From positions 1 through 20,632 of the forward strand of contig DIRC01000024.1 of the NCBI GenBank assembly GCA_002427465.1: 20,632 nucleotides of DNA, given 5' to 3'. Below the pieces are notes generated by a model. That model searched no databases. It worked only from the letters and a program-made list of their open reading frames with translations, and was not told the DNA's origin. Every line of letters starts with the position of its first letter. The first letter of the stretch is position 1. This stretch comes from Clostridiales bacterium UBA5446 (GTDB lineage Bacteria > Bacillota > Clostridia > Oscillospirales > Oscillospiraceae). Position numbers and translations under genes: made by a program. Below, one piece after another: positions 1 to 7,678 of this stretch.

Positions 1-659
1 CACCTGAAAACCAACATTTTTTCATCATAGAGCTCAATTCGCCTGAATGCGGCAAAATCCGGCGCGTACTGGGGGCAGTTCAGCCCCAGGGCGGATATCA
101 GCAGATCCGGGTTTATTGCAGGCTGCTGCGCGGAGATCACGGCCTCCAGAAAAACCGCGCCGTCCCCCGGCAGCACCGCAATTTCCGGGATATGGGGCGC
201 CAGATTGATCTCCCCCTCCCCCCGCTTCGTTTTTTTTACCGCAGGTATGTTTTCCCGGGAAAACAGCCCTGTCAACCCCTCCGCCATTTCGTCCGCGCTG
301 CGGGAATCATATTCGAGCCGTCCCATGATTCGTAGCCATTTCAGTTGGGTGATCTTGCGTTCAGCCTCATACGCTTCCAGAACTCTGACGCCTTCCGGCA
401 ACGCGGCGTTCAGCCGGTTTTTCAGGTCGGAAAGCTCCCATTCGGCGCACAGCCGGAAATCCATCAGCTCGCAGACGCTCTCAATACCCACGGAAAGAGG
501 GAGCGCGATTGATATTTGGGCGTGGGGGTTAAACCCTTCGCTGTATTTCAGCGGGACACCCGCCCGCTGAAAAGCCCGCTGCATCACGCGCATAAGATCC
601 AGGTGGGACATATAAACCGCCCGGCCGGTTTTTTCAAAGCGGATTCTCAGCTTATCCAT
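1..659 (-). CDS. TIGR03936/DUF2344 radical SAM-linked protein (3' end beyond window)
   Basis: The frame stays open from an ATG at 659 to the left edge, so about 219 residues of an incomplete protein are visible. It begins MDKLRIRFEKTGRAVYMSHL and continues with a GFNPHAQIS stretch, which I recognise as the DUF2344 (TIGR03936) family. This protein is habitually encoded next to a TIGR03960 radical SAM enzyme; its biochemical role is not established. The start overlaps the end of the upstream radical SAM gene by 8 bases, implying translational coupling. In Clostridia this pair is usually followed by RNase G and ribosomal protein L21 genes, which would lie outside the window. Family call is fairly sure; function unknown. 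Confidence 0.85.
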   Translation of the reverse strand, partial: MDKLRIRFEKTGRAVYMSHLDLMRVMQRAFQRAGVPLKYSEGFNPHAQISIALPLSVGIESVCELMDFRLCAEWELSDLKNRLNAALPEGVRVLEAYEAERKITQLKWLRIMGRLEYDSRSADEMAEGLTGLFSRENIPAVKKTKRGEGEINLAPHIPEIAVLPGDGAVFLEAVISAQQPAINPDLLISALGLNCPQYAPDFAAFRRIELYDEKMLVFR

Positions 660-2487
660 CGCACCGGCCCCCTTCCATCAGGCCAGCGGCGCCGCAGGCG
701 GAGCACGCCGCGCGGCAGTCCGGTGACAACTGCGCGTGATAAGCCCTGTGCCGCTCACGCAGCAAAATATCCCGGCTGACGCCCATGTCGATCCTGCTCC
801 AGGGCAGAACCTCCTCCTCCCCCCGCTCCCGGGTGGCATAAAATGCCGGGTCCAGGCCGCAGTCTGAAAAAGCGCGCATCCACCGCGGGAATGAAAAATA
901 TTCGCTCCAGGCCTCCAGCCTGCCGCCGTTTTTCCACACCGCTTCAATAACCCGTCCCAAGCGCCTGTCCCCCCGGGACAGGGCGGCCTCGATAAAGCTG
1001 GTATCCGCGTCGTGCCAGTTGTAGATGACGTTTCTGGCCGTAATCCTGCCGCGCAGAAGCTGAACCCTGCGCTGGTACTCCGCCATCGTGATCTGCGGCT
1101 CCCACTGGAACGGGCAGTGGGGCTTGGGGATAAAACATGAGGTGCTCACGGTGATCCGGACGCCCCGGGCCTTATTTGGCGCATACTCGCGCCAGGTATG
1201 CAGAACCTTCCCCGCCAGGTCGGCGATCGCCTCAACGTCCTCGTCCGTCTCCGTCGGAAGCCCCAGCATAAAATAAAGCTTGATGCCGTTCCATCCCCCT
1301 TCGAAGGCAACCCGGCAGGTATCCAGCAGGTCCTTCTCCGTGACGTTTTTATTGATCACATCGCGAAGCCGCTGAGTTCCCGCCTCCGGAGCAAAGGTCA
1401 GGCCGCCCCTGCGCACCTTCTGCAGCCGTCCCACCATATCAACGGAAAAATTATCGGCCCGGAGAGACGGGAGCGAAAGGCTTATGCTGCGCGGCTCGCA
1501 CCAGTCCAGAAGCCCGTCGCAGACCTCTGTCAGGTGCCTGTAATCGCTGCTGGAAAGGGACAGCAGCGTCGCTTCCTGGCAGCCCGTATTCTCAAGGGAT
1601 TCAATGCCCTGCCGGATGACCGTCTCCGGGCTTCTCGACCGGATCGGCCTGTATACATACCCCGCCTGGCAAAAGCGGCAGCCGCGTATGCAGCCGCGAA
1701 AAAGCTCCAGATTGACCCTGTCGTGCACAATTTCCACAGACGGCACAATAGGATTGGTGGGATAATAAACCGAATCCAAATCAGCCACGATCCGCTTTCT
1801 CACCGTTTCGGGTGCGCCGTCAGCCGGAGTAATCGCCGCCAGTGTCCCATCTTCCTTCCAGCCGGGAGAGTACAGGGACGGCACATAAACGCCGCCGAGC
1901 TTCGCCGCCTCCCGCAAAAACCTTGGCTTATCCCACCCTTCGTTTCTGGCCGTGCGGAAAAGCCGTAGAAGCTCGCAGTTGACCTCCTCCCCCTCGCCCA
2001 GCACCATTAAATCAAAGAAGTCCGCCATCGGCTCAGGATTGCAGCAGCTTGTCCCTCCGGCGAAGACCAGTGGCACAAGGGCTTTCCTGTCCTCGCTGCG
2101 CATGGGTATCCCCGCCATGTCCAGCATGTCCAGAACCGTTGGGTAGGCCATCTCATACCCCAGTGAAAACCCGATCACATCAAATTCGGAGACCGGGTCT
2201 CCGCTTTCCAGGGCATAAAGCGGAATTCCCACCCTGCGCATCTCTTCCGCCATGTCTCCCCACGGCGCGAACACCCGCTCACACCAGACGCCCGGCATCT
2301 CGTTGGTCACGCCGTACAAGATGCGCATGCCGAGATTTGACATGCCGATTTCATAGATATCAGGAAAACAGAACGCCATGCGAAGATCCGCCGATGTCTT
2401 GTCCTTGATGATTTCATTGTATTCCCCGCCGGTGTAACGGGCAGGTTTCTGCACCCTTGGCAGTATCCGCTCAAGTCTTTTATCCAT
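652..2487 (-). CDS. TIGR03960-type B12-binding-like radical SAM protein
   Basis: This 611-residue protein has a Rossmann-like N-terminal part (about residues 35-200) resembling a cobalamin-binding fold, then a radical SAM core with the iron-sulfur motif CIRGCRFC (Cys266, Cys270, Cys273), followed by a TIM-barrel-like region with FAPEAGTQRLR and GIKLYFMLGLP. The C-terminus carries a second cysteine cluster (CRAACSACG) typical of the TIGR03960 family. The substrate is unknown in this family. It ends 8 bases inside the DUF2344 gene, its usual partner. The ATG at 2487 precedes the conserved start MDKRLERILPRVQKPARY. Length matches the family and I see no defect. Very likely cytosolic. Confidence 0.9.
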   Translation of the reverse strand: MDKRLERILPRVQKPARYTGGEYNEIIKDKTSADLRMAFCFPDIYEIGMSNLGMRILYGVTNEMPGVWCERVFAPWGDMAEEMRRVGIPLYALESGDPVSEFDVIGFSLGYEMAYPTVLDMLDMAGIPMRSEDRKALVPLVFAGGTSCCNPEPMADFFDLMVLGEGEEVNCELLRLFRTARNEGWDKPRFLREAAKLGGVYVPSLYSPGWKEDGTLAAITPADGAPETVRKRIVADLDSVYYPTNPIVPSVEIVHDRVNLELFRGCIRGCRFCQAGYVYRPIRSRSPETVIRQGIESLENTGCQEATLLSLSSSDYRHLTEVCDGLLDWCEPRSISLSLPSLRADNFSVDMVGRLQKVRRGGLTFAPEAGTQRLRDVINKNVTEKDLLDTCRVAFEGGWNGIKLYFMLGLPTETDEDVEAIADLAGKVLHTWREYAPNKARGVRITVSTSCFIPKPHCPFQWEPQITMAEYQRRVQLLRGRITARNVIYNWHDADTSFIEAALSRGDRRLGRVIEAVWKNGGRLEAWSEYFSFPRWMRAFSDCGLDPAFYATRERGEEEVLPWSRIDMGVSRDILLRERHRAYHAQLSPDCRAACSACGAAGLMEGGRCDG

Positions 2488-2536
2488 ATCATTCCCCCGG
2501 GTTTTGATTCTTTATTTTACCGCAAACCCACGGGTT

Positions 2537-3094
2537 TTACAAGGCCGCCTGTGCGATCATCAGCCATATTCCCGCAATAAGCAGCCCCAACCCCATCCCC
2601 TTTGCCATCAAAAACAGTCCGCACCCCAGCAAAAGGAAGGATACGGCAAAGCTGATCGCCGCGCAGGCCCGGGGATTGTCCCACAGTATTGCAAGCAGCC
2701 TTCCGCCGTCCAGAGGCTGGGTGGGCAGCAGATTGAATACGGAAAGCAGCAGCGAAATCCCGGCGCTTTTCAGAAGAAATGACGATCCCAACGCGTTTCC
2801 GGCCGCCGACGCCATCAGCGCGTAAATCATGCCCAATGCCGGGCCGGCCGCCAGGCTGCACAGCTCCTCCATGGGCGTCAGGCTCCCCGCCCCGCAGATC
2901 ATGGCGCCGGACATGTCCGCCCGAAAGCCTGCAATCCGGCACCCGAAAAAAGATAGCGCCGCCAGGTGACCCGTCTCATGGATTAAGGCCGCCGCCAGCA
3001 GCGCCAGAAATGTGACTGTATCGAAAAAAAACCAAAGCGCCGAAAGAAGGAGAACCGCGCCCACGCTGACGGAAACTTCAGTTTTTTGTCTCAT
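2537..3094 (-). CDS. M50 family intramembrane metalloprotease, SpoIVFB-like
   Basis: The 185-residue protein is almost wholly hydrophobic, with about five membrane segments. It carries the M50 zinc motif HETGH (His39, Glu40, His43) in the second hydrophobic segment and the second motif NLLPTQPLDGG (Asp129 as third ligand), so the site-2 protease active site is complete. In Bacillus, SpoIVFB cleaves pro-sigma-K and is controlled by SpoIVFA, which has an M23-like domain. Here an M23 gene lies directly upstream with a 4-base overlap (ATGA), the same pairing. Assignment to sporulation is by analogy; a housekeeping M50 protease with another substrate is also possible. Confidence 0.85.
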   Translation of the reverse strand: MRQKTEVSVSVGAVLLLSALWFFFDTVTFLALLAAALIHETGHLAALSFFGCRIAGFRADMSGAMICGAGSLTPMEELCSLAAGPALGMIYALMASAAGNALGSSFLLKSAGISLLLSVFNLLPTQPLDGGRLLAILWDNPRACAAISFAVSFLLLGCGLFLMAKGMGLGLLIAGIWLMIAQAAL

Positions 3095-4062
3095 GCCATG
3101 TAATACTCCGGATTATAATAGACTCCGTTGCACTGAAGCTCAAAATGAAGATGCGGCCCGGTCACCTCTCCCGTATCCCCGACAAGGGCGATTTTATCCC
3201 CCATCGCCACCTGCTGTCCCGAAGACACGTAGACGGTGCTGCAATGTGCATAGAGCGTTTTCCATCCGTCCTGGTGATCGATGATGATATAATTGCCATA
3301 TCCCGCCTCATATCCCTCCAGACTTACGACGCCGTCCCCAAAAGCGTATATGTCGTCGCCGGAATAAGCGGCAAAATCCGTTCCGTAGTGAAACTTGACC
3401 GCCTCATGAATCGGATGCCACCTGAACCCGAACCCTGAAGAAGTATAGCTGGGAACCGGGCTGGCGTGGGCAAAGGGCAGATCCGGTATATTGTACGACA
3501 CGTTTGCCGGCACTTCATAGTCCGCATATTCCGTCTGGGTTTCAAGGAAAGCCGCCACAACTTCGGGGACCGTCTCCTCCGCGGGAATCGTCTCCTCCGC
3601 TGCTTCCCCACCTGAAGAATCCTCCGGATTTTCAGCTTCGGCGTCGGGCTTGTCGGTATAATCACCATGAACCGCATCCCTTGGCAGCACACCCGTAAGC
3701 TCGCCGCGAAGGTCATTAACCGTAACAGGCTGATAGGACGCGGCCGGCACGGAATCCGCCTCCCGCACTCCGTTCTCCCGTCCGCGAAGGCCCAGCGCCT
3801 GGATAAACGCCCCGTCCGAGATTCTTTCTCCAAGGGTCTCCAGCGCCTGTCCGTAGTCATAGTTGCGGTTGACGATTTCCCTGACTCCGCTTCTGAACGC
3901 TTCGGTCTGCCCGGGCAGCAGAAGCTTAACCGCCGTCAGAATCATAAACAGCGCCGCGGCAATCATCGTTTTCGAAATTTTAATTACACTAACATTCGTT
4001 TTCATGGTAGAATTATATTTACGACCGGACGGGCTTATGCCTTTAAAAGAACTTCTTGACAT
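3091..4062 (-). CDS. M23 family metallopeptidase with N-terminal membrane anchor, SpoIVFA-like
   Basis: The 323-residue reading has one hydrophobic anchor (about residues 33-50), a long acidic low-complexity linker rich in Glu and Asp (about 135-180), and a C-terminal LytM/M23 domain. In residues counted from the ATG at 4062 the domain keeps the zinc ligands His225, Asp229 and His306 (HYGTD, HLHF) and the catalytic histidines His273 (YAHC) and His304, so it may be an active peptidoglycan endopeptidase, unlike the degenerate domain of Bacillus SpoIVFA. The true start is uncertain: the ATG at 4005 (MKTNVSVIKISKTM) gives a more usual short cytoplasmic tail, and neither start has a good ribosome binding site. 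It overlaps the M50 gene by 4 bases. Confidence 0.8.
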   Translation of the reverse strand: MSRSSFKGISPSGRKYNSTMKTNVSVIKISKTMIAAALFMILTAVKLLLPGQTEAFRSGVREIVNRNYDYGQALETLGERISDGAFIQALGLRGRENGVREADSVPAASYQPVTVNDLRGELTGVLPRDAVHGDYTDKPDAEAENPEDSSGGEAAEETIPAEETVPEVVAAFLETQTEYADYEVPANVSYNIPDLPFAHASPVPSYTSSGFGFRWHPIHEAVKFHYGTDFAAYSGDDIYAFGDGVVSLEGYEAGYGNYIIIDHQDGWKTLYAHCSTVYVSSGQQVAMGDKIALVGDTGEVTGPHLHFELQCNGVYYNPEYYMA

Positions 4063-4084
4063 TCCTGTATTAAATCCTTATAAT
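4056..4084 (+). promoter_or_regulatory. Consensus sigma-A promoter of tRNA-Pro
   Basis: TTGACA (4056-4061) and TATAAT (4079-4084) are both perfect matches and are separated by exactly 17 bases. The tRNA begins 14 bases after the -10 box. The -35 box overlaps the upstream start candidate (4062) of the divergent M23 gene, another reason to suspect that gene starts at 4005. Confidence 0.9.
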
Positions 4085-4097
4085 TAAAAAGCTGTTT

Positions 4098-4173
4098 CGG
4101 GGTGTAGCGCAGATGGTAGCGCGCATGGTTCGGGACCATGAGGCCCGGGGTTCAAGTCCCCGCACTCCGACCA
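4098..4173 (+). tRNA. tRNA-Pro (anticodon CGG)
   Basis: A full cloverleaf can be drawn. The acceptor stem is CGGGGTG with CACTCCG, including one G-U pair. The anticodon stem is CATGG/CCATG around the loop TTCGGGA, giving anticodon CGG that reads CCG proline codons. The T stem is CGGGG/CCCCG around TTCAAGT. The discriminator base is A and the CCA end is encoded. It lies next to the integrated element but keeps an intact 3' end, and I found no second copy of that 3' end near the far side of the element. Confidence 0.95.
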
Positions 4174-4174
4174 T

Positions 4175-4228
4175 ACGGAGTGGAATTATGGGATCTGAGG
4201 ATTTCATAATTCCACTTCGTTTTTTATT
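4175..4228 (+). terminator. Strong intrinsic terminator after tRNA-Pro, shared with the recombinase gene end
   Basis: Two 16-base arms (4175-4190 and 4205-4220) pair with a single mismatch around a 14-base loop and are followed by a run of six T (4220-4225). The stop codon of the convergent recombinase gene (4224-4226) lies in the T tract. It ends the tRNA transcript and also lies at the left end of the element. Confidence 0.8.
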
Positions 4229-5932
4229 CGGCGATTTTCTCGGGGGTGTAGCTTAACGCTACACCTTTTCGCGTTTCTATAAGAATATCAATCTCCGGGA
4301 TGTCCTTCCAGTCGGGTACTTCAAATACCCCGATACAATGATAATGCGGTACAACCTGCTGCGTGACTTCGCCATCCACTCGCTCGGCGTGGTAAACGTC
4401 GATATGGTCTATAAGCTCCGTTACCATGTGCTGCGTCAATTCCGTGGCGTTGGTATAGCGCCGGACGATCTCCAAAAACATATCGGCGGTATAAAGCTGG
4501 CTGGTTTCCTTTTTGAGCTCGGAGCGCAGCACCTTGATCCGCTTGCCTATTTCGCCCTGTTCCTGCTCATAGTTTTTTGACATTCGGGCAAACCGTTCAT
4601 CACTGAGTTTCCCGGTCAGATTGTCCTCATAAATCCGCTCAAACAGGGTATCAAACTCTTTGTCCCGCGCCGTCAGCTTGTCAAGCTCCCGCCTTTTGTG
4701 CGCCCGATCAGTTTCAGCCGCCTGCATGGTATGGCCGATCATGGCCCGCATAAAGTCATCCTCATAGCGGCTGGCAAACTCGGTCAGGCGGTTTATCTCT
4801 TGCATGACAACCTGTTCCAGAAAGTCCAAGCGGATATAGTGGGTAGCGTTGCAGTAACCGCGCTTGTTGTTGTAATTCTGGCAGTTGAAATACTTGATGT
4901 CGTGATTGCCCTGGTTGAAGTGAAAGCCGAGATTGCCGCCGCAGTCCGCGCATTTAAGCATCCCGGAGAAGATACTGCGCTCCGGCGCTTTTTTGGGTTT
5001 CGTTTTCCGAGTGCCGCGCATCTGCTGCACCTTTTCCCATGAGCCCCGGTCAATAATGGCTTCGTGTACGCCCCAAAAGATGGCCCGGTTTTCTTTCTCG
5101 TTGACATAGCGCCGCTTGTTTTTGTAGGATTTGGAGTAGGTTTTGAAGTTAATCACATCGCCACAGTATTCCTGCAAGGACAGGATTTTATAGATTGTCG
5201 AGCTATTCCAATGGGTGGGCTTTTCTCTGTTCTTTTTGCCGCCCCGGTTGAGCCCCTTGCTTTGCCAATAATTCATCGGCGTGAGTATGCCGTCCTTATC
5301 AAGTGCTGTAGCAATTTGACCAATACCCTGCCCCTCCAGTGTCATGCGGAATATCCGGCGCACCGTGGGAGCGGCATCCTCGTCCACAATCCAGCGTTTG
5401 GGATCGTCCGGGTCTTTCATGTATCCGTAGGGCGGCGGTGAGAGCGCTCCCCGGAGCCGCCTTTGACCTTATTGCTGATCCGGCGTTTTTTGGATATGTC
5501 CTTGGCGTACCACTCGTTCATAATATTACGGAACGGCGCTAATTCGTCCTCGCCCTCAGCGGTGTCAACACCATCGGAAACGGCCACAAGGCGTACATCG
5601 TGATCCGGGAAAAACTCTTCCATGTAATAGCCGACTTCCCGGTAATTGCGGCCAAGCCTTGAAAGGTCTTTGACGAATACGGCTCCGATGTTGCCCCGTT
5701 CAATTTCTTGTATCATGGCCTGAAAGCCGGGACGCTTCATGGTTGTGCCTGTTACGCCGTCATCGGAGAATACCAACAACTCGGTATATCCTTTTTCTTT
5801 GGCAACCTTAGTTAGCAGTTTCTTTTGGGTCTGAATACTGTTGCTATCGCCCTCTTCGCCATCGTCACGGGAGATACGCACCAGCAGGGCGGCGGTTTGA
5901 TCCTTGTAATATTTTTCATTTGACTGTTTCAC
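4224..5932 (-). pseudogene. Large serine recombinase (TnpX/TndX-type), interrupted by a 1-base frameshift
   Basis: The first part has the resolvase domain with catalytic Ser21 (LLVRISRDD) and KDLSRLGRNYREVG. The second part has the recombinase domain, a zinc ribbon (CADCGG ... FNCQ ... YCNA), a coiled coil and a C-terminal DUF4368-like end (about residues 330-398). The two readings join at about 5441-5448: adding one C restores GEPLSPPPYGYMKDPDD, a continuous protein of about 569 residues, the usual family size. The start is GTG at 5932 (MKQSNEKYYKDQ), preceded by AAGGAGG six bases away; a longer reading from 5956 lacks such a site. In this family the enzyme excises and inserts the element through a circular intermediate. 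Either the element is locked in place or the lesion is a sequencing error. Confidence 0.85.
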
Positions 5933-5960
5933 GACAGCCTCCTTTCCGACAGTCAAATGA
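5916..5960 (-). promoter_or_regulatory. 12-bp perfect inverted repeat enclosing the recombinase RBS and start codon
   Basis: TCATTTGACTGT (5916-5927) and ACAGTCAAATGA (5949-5960) are exact reverse complements separated by 21 bases. That loop contains the Shine-Dalgarno sequence (complement of 5938-5944) and the GTG start (5930-5932) of the recombinase. It could be an RNA hairpin that controls translation of the recombinase or a protein operator. Confidence 0.6.
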
Positions 5961-5978
5961 GTAGTTTTCTATACTATA

Positions 5979-6007
5979 ATTATACCTCACCTGACCGCCC
6001 ACGTTAA
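5979..6007 (-). promoter_or_regulatory. Candidate promoter of the recombinase gene
   Basis: On the minus strand TTAACG (complement of 6002-6007) and a perfect TATAAT (complement of 5979-5984) are separated by 17 bases. The -35 box matches the consensus at four of six positions. Transcripts would begin just ahead of the 12-bp inverted repeat. Confidence 0.55.
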
Positions 6008-6022
6008 GGATGTCGATTGCCG

Positions 6023-6166
6023 TTAAAGCCGCTCTACATCGGCTTTCATCAGCTTTAAGAGAATATCGAATATCGTTTCACCATGCCCGTTTGGGTAAAC
6101 AGGCGTGACAATAAAGGTAATGTGTCCTACCCGGTATGTATGGGAATGAGCAATTTGCTCCGTCAT
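6023..6166 (-). CDS. tnpW: TnpW-like small transposon-encoded protein
   Basis: The 47-residue protein begins MTEQIAHSHTYRVGHITF and ends LLKLMKADVERL. This is the short pattern of the transposon-encoded TnpW family first named in Tn4451: a few residues, a strand-forming hydrophobic stretch, then a short helix. Function is unknown. The ATG at 6166 has AGGAG nine bases upstream. Its place just upstream of the recombinase on the same strand supports the family call. The protein is too short for certainty. Confidence 0.6.
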   Translation of the reverse strand: MTEQIAHSHTYRVGHITFIVTPVYPNGHGETIFDILLKLMKADVERL

Positions 6167-6221
6167 ATGCGCGCGCTCCTTTAATTGAAATGATAGGTTC
6201 CCGCATGTCCGCAGGGGAACG

Positions 6222-6256
6222 CCAAAGGCCAGCACTATGAAAGTGCTGGCCTTTGG
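6222..6256. repeat. Perfect 15-bp hairpin between tnpW and the upstream small gene
   Basis: CCAAAGGCCAGCACT (6222-6236) and its exact reverse complement (6242-6256) enclose a 5-base loop. No T run follows on either strand, so it is not a textbook terminator; it may protect or process the RNA, or act as a rho-assisted end. It lies 12 bases from hairpin copy 1. Confidence 0.6.
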
Positions 6257-6268
6257 TCTTGCCCTGAG

Positions 6269-6289
6269 TTCTGGACTGTTTGTCCAGAA
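6269..6289. repeat. Module-boundary hairpin, copy 1
   Basis: TTCTGGAC and GTCCAGAA flank the loop TGTTT. It sits immediately after the stop codon of the 67-residue gene. It belongs to a set of five related hairpins in this element (6269, 7405, 8413, 10583, 12504). Confidence 0.75.
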
Positions 6290-6290
6290 G

Positions 6291-6494
6291 TTAATAGGGG
6301 CTATTGCAATAGTGGGCGTCGGCCTCGCCAACGGCCATGATGTCAAAAAGCCATTTGAGCTCATCGGTGACGGCCCTGATCTGCTCCGGCGCAAACTCAA
6401 GATTTTCCATTGCACGGATCACATAGCCTCTGCAAGCGTTGTTTGCCCAACGCTCAAAAAGCATAGCGTCAAAAGCTTTCATGCTTTCATTCAT
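6291..6494 (-). CDS. Small conserved-looking element protein, function unknown
   Basis: The 67-residue protein (MNESMKAFDAMLFERWANNA ... DIMAVGEADAHY) is predicted mostly helical, with no membrane segment or catalytic motif. I recall similar short proteins in clostridial integrative elements but cannot name the family. The ATG at 6494 has a G-rich binding site (AGGGGG) about eight bases upstream. The stop codon adjoins hairpin copy 1. Confidence 0.55.
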   Translation of the reverse strand: MNESMKAFDAMLFERWANNACRGYVIRAMENLEFAPEQIRAVTDELKWLFDIMAVGEADAHYCNSPY

Positions 6495-6617
6495 TGCAAC
6501 ACCCCCTCATGGATTTCATGGCGGGAACCGCCGCGCCTGTTCTGTTTCGGCCTGTCATTGGACAATTCAATAAGACAGCAATCATCGGCGCGGCCTTCCC
6601 GCAGGAATATATATAAA

Positions 6618-6836
6618 CGATACCCGGACGGGCGGCAGCACCGCCCTCATGCAATTTACACCCGCCCCTCGGCGCGTATCAATCGCAAGTGTTGATCTCC
6701 GGCACAGGCTCGTCGCCGGACGGGATTGCCACACCCGCCCCGCCGCCGGATGGTGTTCTCGCTCGTACCGCTATGCGGTAGTCGTGGCGCACCCTGCGGC
6801 CCGGCTCCTCTGCGTCCTGCACTTATCCGGGTATCG
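6618..6836. ncRNA. Candidate structured RNA region in a 390-base gene-free stretch (6495-6884)
   Basis: No convincing gene lies between 6495 and 6884. The stretch is closed by an 11-base inverted repeat, CGATACCCGGA (6618-6628) with TCCGGGTATCG (6826-6836), nearly 200 bases apart. Inside are further hairpins: GGGCGG/CCGCCC (6630-6646), ATCAA/TTGAT (6678-6696), TCCGGC/GCCGGA (6698-6720) and ACCGC/GCGGT (6767-6779). The arms nest without clashes, as in a multibranched RNA. Strand is undecided; the minus strand matches the neighbouring genes. A partly paired stem follows at about 6845-6872. I know no Rfam family that this matches. Confidence 0.35.
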
Positions 6837-6884
6837 GTTTGAAGTAGAGAGGGAAGAAAAATCCCCCTCTATATACCATGAGAT

Positions 6885-7319
6885 TTAGAAGCCCAAACCG
6901 GATGCAGTCAGCAAATATCTTTTCATGGCCTGCAATCCGCGCTTGACCGAAGCTCGGACGGCGCTCTCGTCAACGCCTTCCTCCTCGGAAATCTGCTTAT
7001 AGCTTTTCCCGAGTATGTAATGCGCGTCGATCCTGCGTCCTTGTACATCGGGCAAGGAGTTGAGCGCCCTGCACAATTCGCAGATCGTCAGGCCATACTC
7101 TATCATTGCGTCCATCGACAGGCCGGACGGGAGAGCCGCATTTTCAATGCCATCCCCCGCGTCCAGAGAATACTGCGCCTTGTTGTAGTAGACGCGCCGC
7201 CAATAGGCTTTCTCATAACGCTTGTCGGCAAGGAGCGCCTCCGCTACTTCCTCGGAAATCTCAATATATTCGTCCGTGGTGTACCACGGGTAAAAGTCTT
7301 TCAGATTGATCGTAGGCAT
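6885..7319 (-). CDS. Sigma-70-like RNA polymerase sigma factor of the element
   Basis: The 144-residue protein starts MPTINLKDFYPWYTTDEY and ends with a sigma region-4 helix-turn-helix (YKQISEEEGVDESAVRASVK). The middle is a charged helical region (EALLADKRYEKAYWRRVYYN). Such short sigma factors are frequent in clostridial integrative elements and are presumed to drive element genes. The ATG at 7319 is chosen because GGAGG lies just upstream; a longer in-frame reading to 7466 has no homology-like content. A hairpin-rich leader (7405-7543) precedes it, suggesting control by attenuation or by a DNA-binding protein. Confidence 0.75.
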   Translation of the reverse strand: MPTINLKDFYPWYTTDEYIEISEEVAEALLADKRYEKAYWRRVYYNKAQYSLDAGDGIENAALPSGLSMDAMIEYGLTICELCRALNSLPDVQGRRIDAHYILGKSYKQISEEEGVDESAVRASVKRGLQAMKRYLLTASGLGF

Positions 7320-7404
7320 ATTTGACCTCCATAATGATTTTTTTGAGAAAAGAAAATCAATATGGAGCGGCGGGGATCGGCAACCGGGACAGCCGCCGCG
7401 CACC

Positions 7405-7423
7405 TCTGGACTGTTTGTCCAGA
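7405..7423. repeat. Module-boundary hairpin, copy 2
   Basis: TCTGGAC and GTCCAGA flank the same TGTTT loop as copy 1. It lies in the leader of the sigma factor gene. Confidence 0.75.
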
Positions 7424-7469
7424 AGTCCCGCCGGGGCTTGTCCGAAGAATATAGCCAATGGCGCACACC

Positions 7470-7543
7470 GTTCCCTTCTTTCGAGAGGGAACAATGTCGG
7501 TATTAGGTGATAAAATCCCCTCCGCGCAGTCGTTTGAGGGGAT
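7470..7543 (-). promoter_or_regulatory. Two leader hairpins upstream of the sigma factor gene
   Basis: GTTCCCT/AGGGAAC (7470-7492) and ATCCCCTC/GAGGGGAT (7515-7543) are perfect 7- and 8-bp stems. On the minus strand the second is followed by TTTTAT, like a weak terminator, which would suit attenuation of the sigma gene. They lie in the 359-base gap 7320-7678, which holds no gene. Confidence 0.45.
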
Positions 7544-7556
7544 CGTATAGTGCAAG

Positions 7557-7608
7557 CATGTCAGTTATCAGTCAGGTTCATGTCAGCACCCGCGCAGGTT
7601 CATGTCAG
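7557..7608. repeat. Three CATGTCAG boxes at an exact 22-bp period
   Basis: CATGTCAG begins at 7557, 7579 and 7601, and the second and third copies are each preceded by CAGGTT. The 22-base spacing equals about two helical turns, so all boxes face the same side of the DNA. This suits cooperative binding of a regulator, perhaps the winged-helix protein encoded next to it. Confidence 0.6.
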
Positions 7609-7636
7609 GATGATCGCAGTTTTTCCGCAACAAAAA

Positions 7637-7663
7637 AGCAGCCCGATTTTTAATCGGGCTGCT
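7637..7663 (-). terminator. Terminator of the response regulator gene
   Basis: AGCAGCCCGAT (7637-7647) pairs perfectly with ATCGGGCTGCT (7653-7663). Read on the minus strand the stem is followed by a run of six T. It lies 15 bases beyond the regulator's stop codon. Confidence 0.85.
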
Positions 7664-7678
7664 ATGGGAAATAGCTAT

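Noticed and set aside
1198..1968. Long plus-strand open frame opposite the radical SAM gene
   Set aside because: It is antisense to conserved coding sequence, shows no family motif and reflects GC-rich codon bias.
4098..4173. tRNA-Pro 3' end as attB with a copy at the far end of the element
   Set aside because: No repeat of the tRNA 3' end was seen around 16.3 kb.
4245..4266. GGTGTAGC/GCTACACC dyad as an element-end repeat
   Set aside because: It lies inside the last codons of the recombinase and no partner was found at the right end.
6649..6888. 79-codon plus-strand frame in the gene-free stretch
   Set aside because: It overlaps the candidate RNA stems, has no binding site and no protein-like pattern; it runs against the neighbouring genes.
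7557..7608. CRISPR array
   Set aside because: The repeated unit is only 8-14 bases at a 22-bp period with three copies; there are no spacers and no cas genes.
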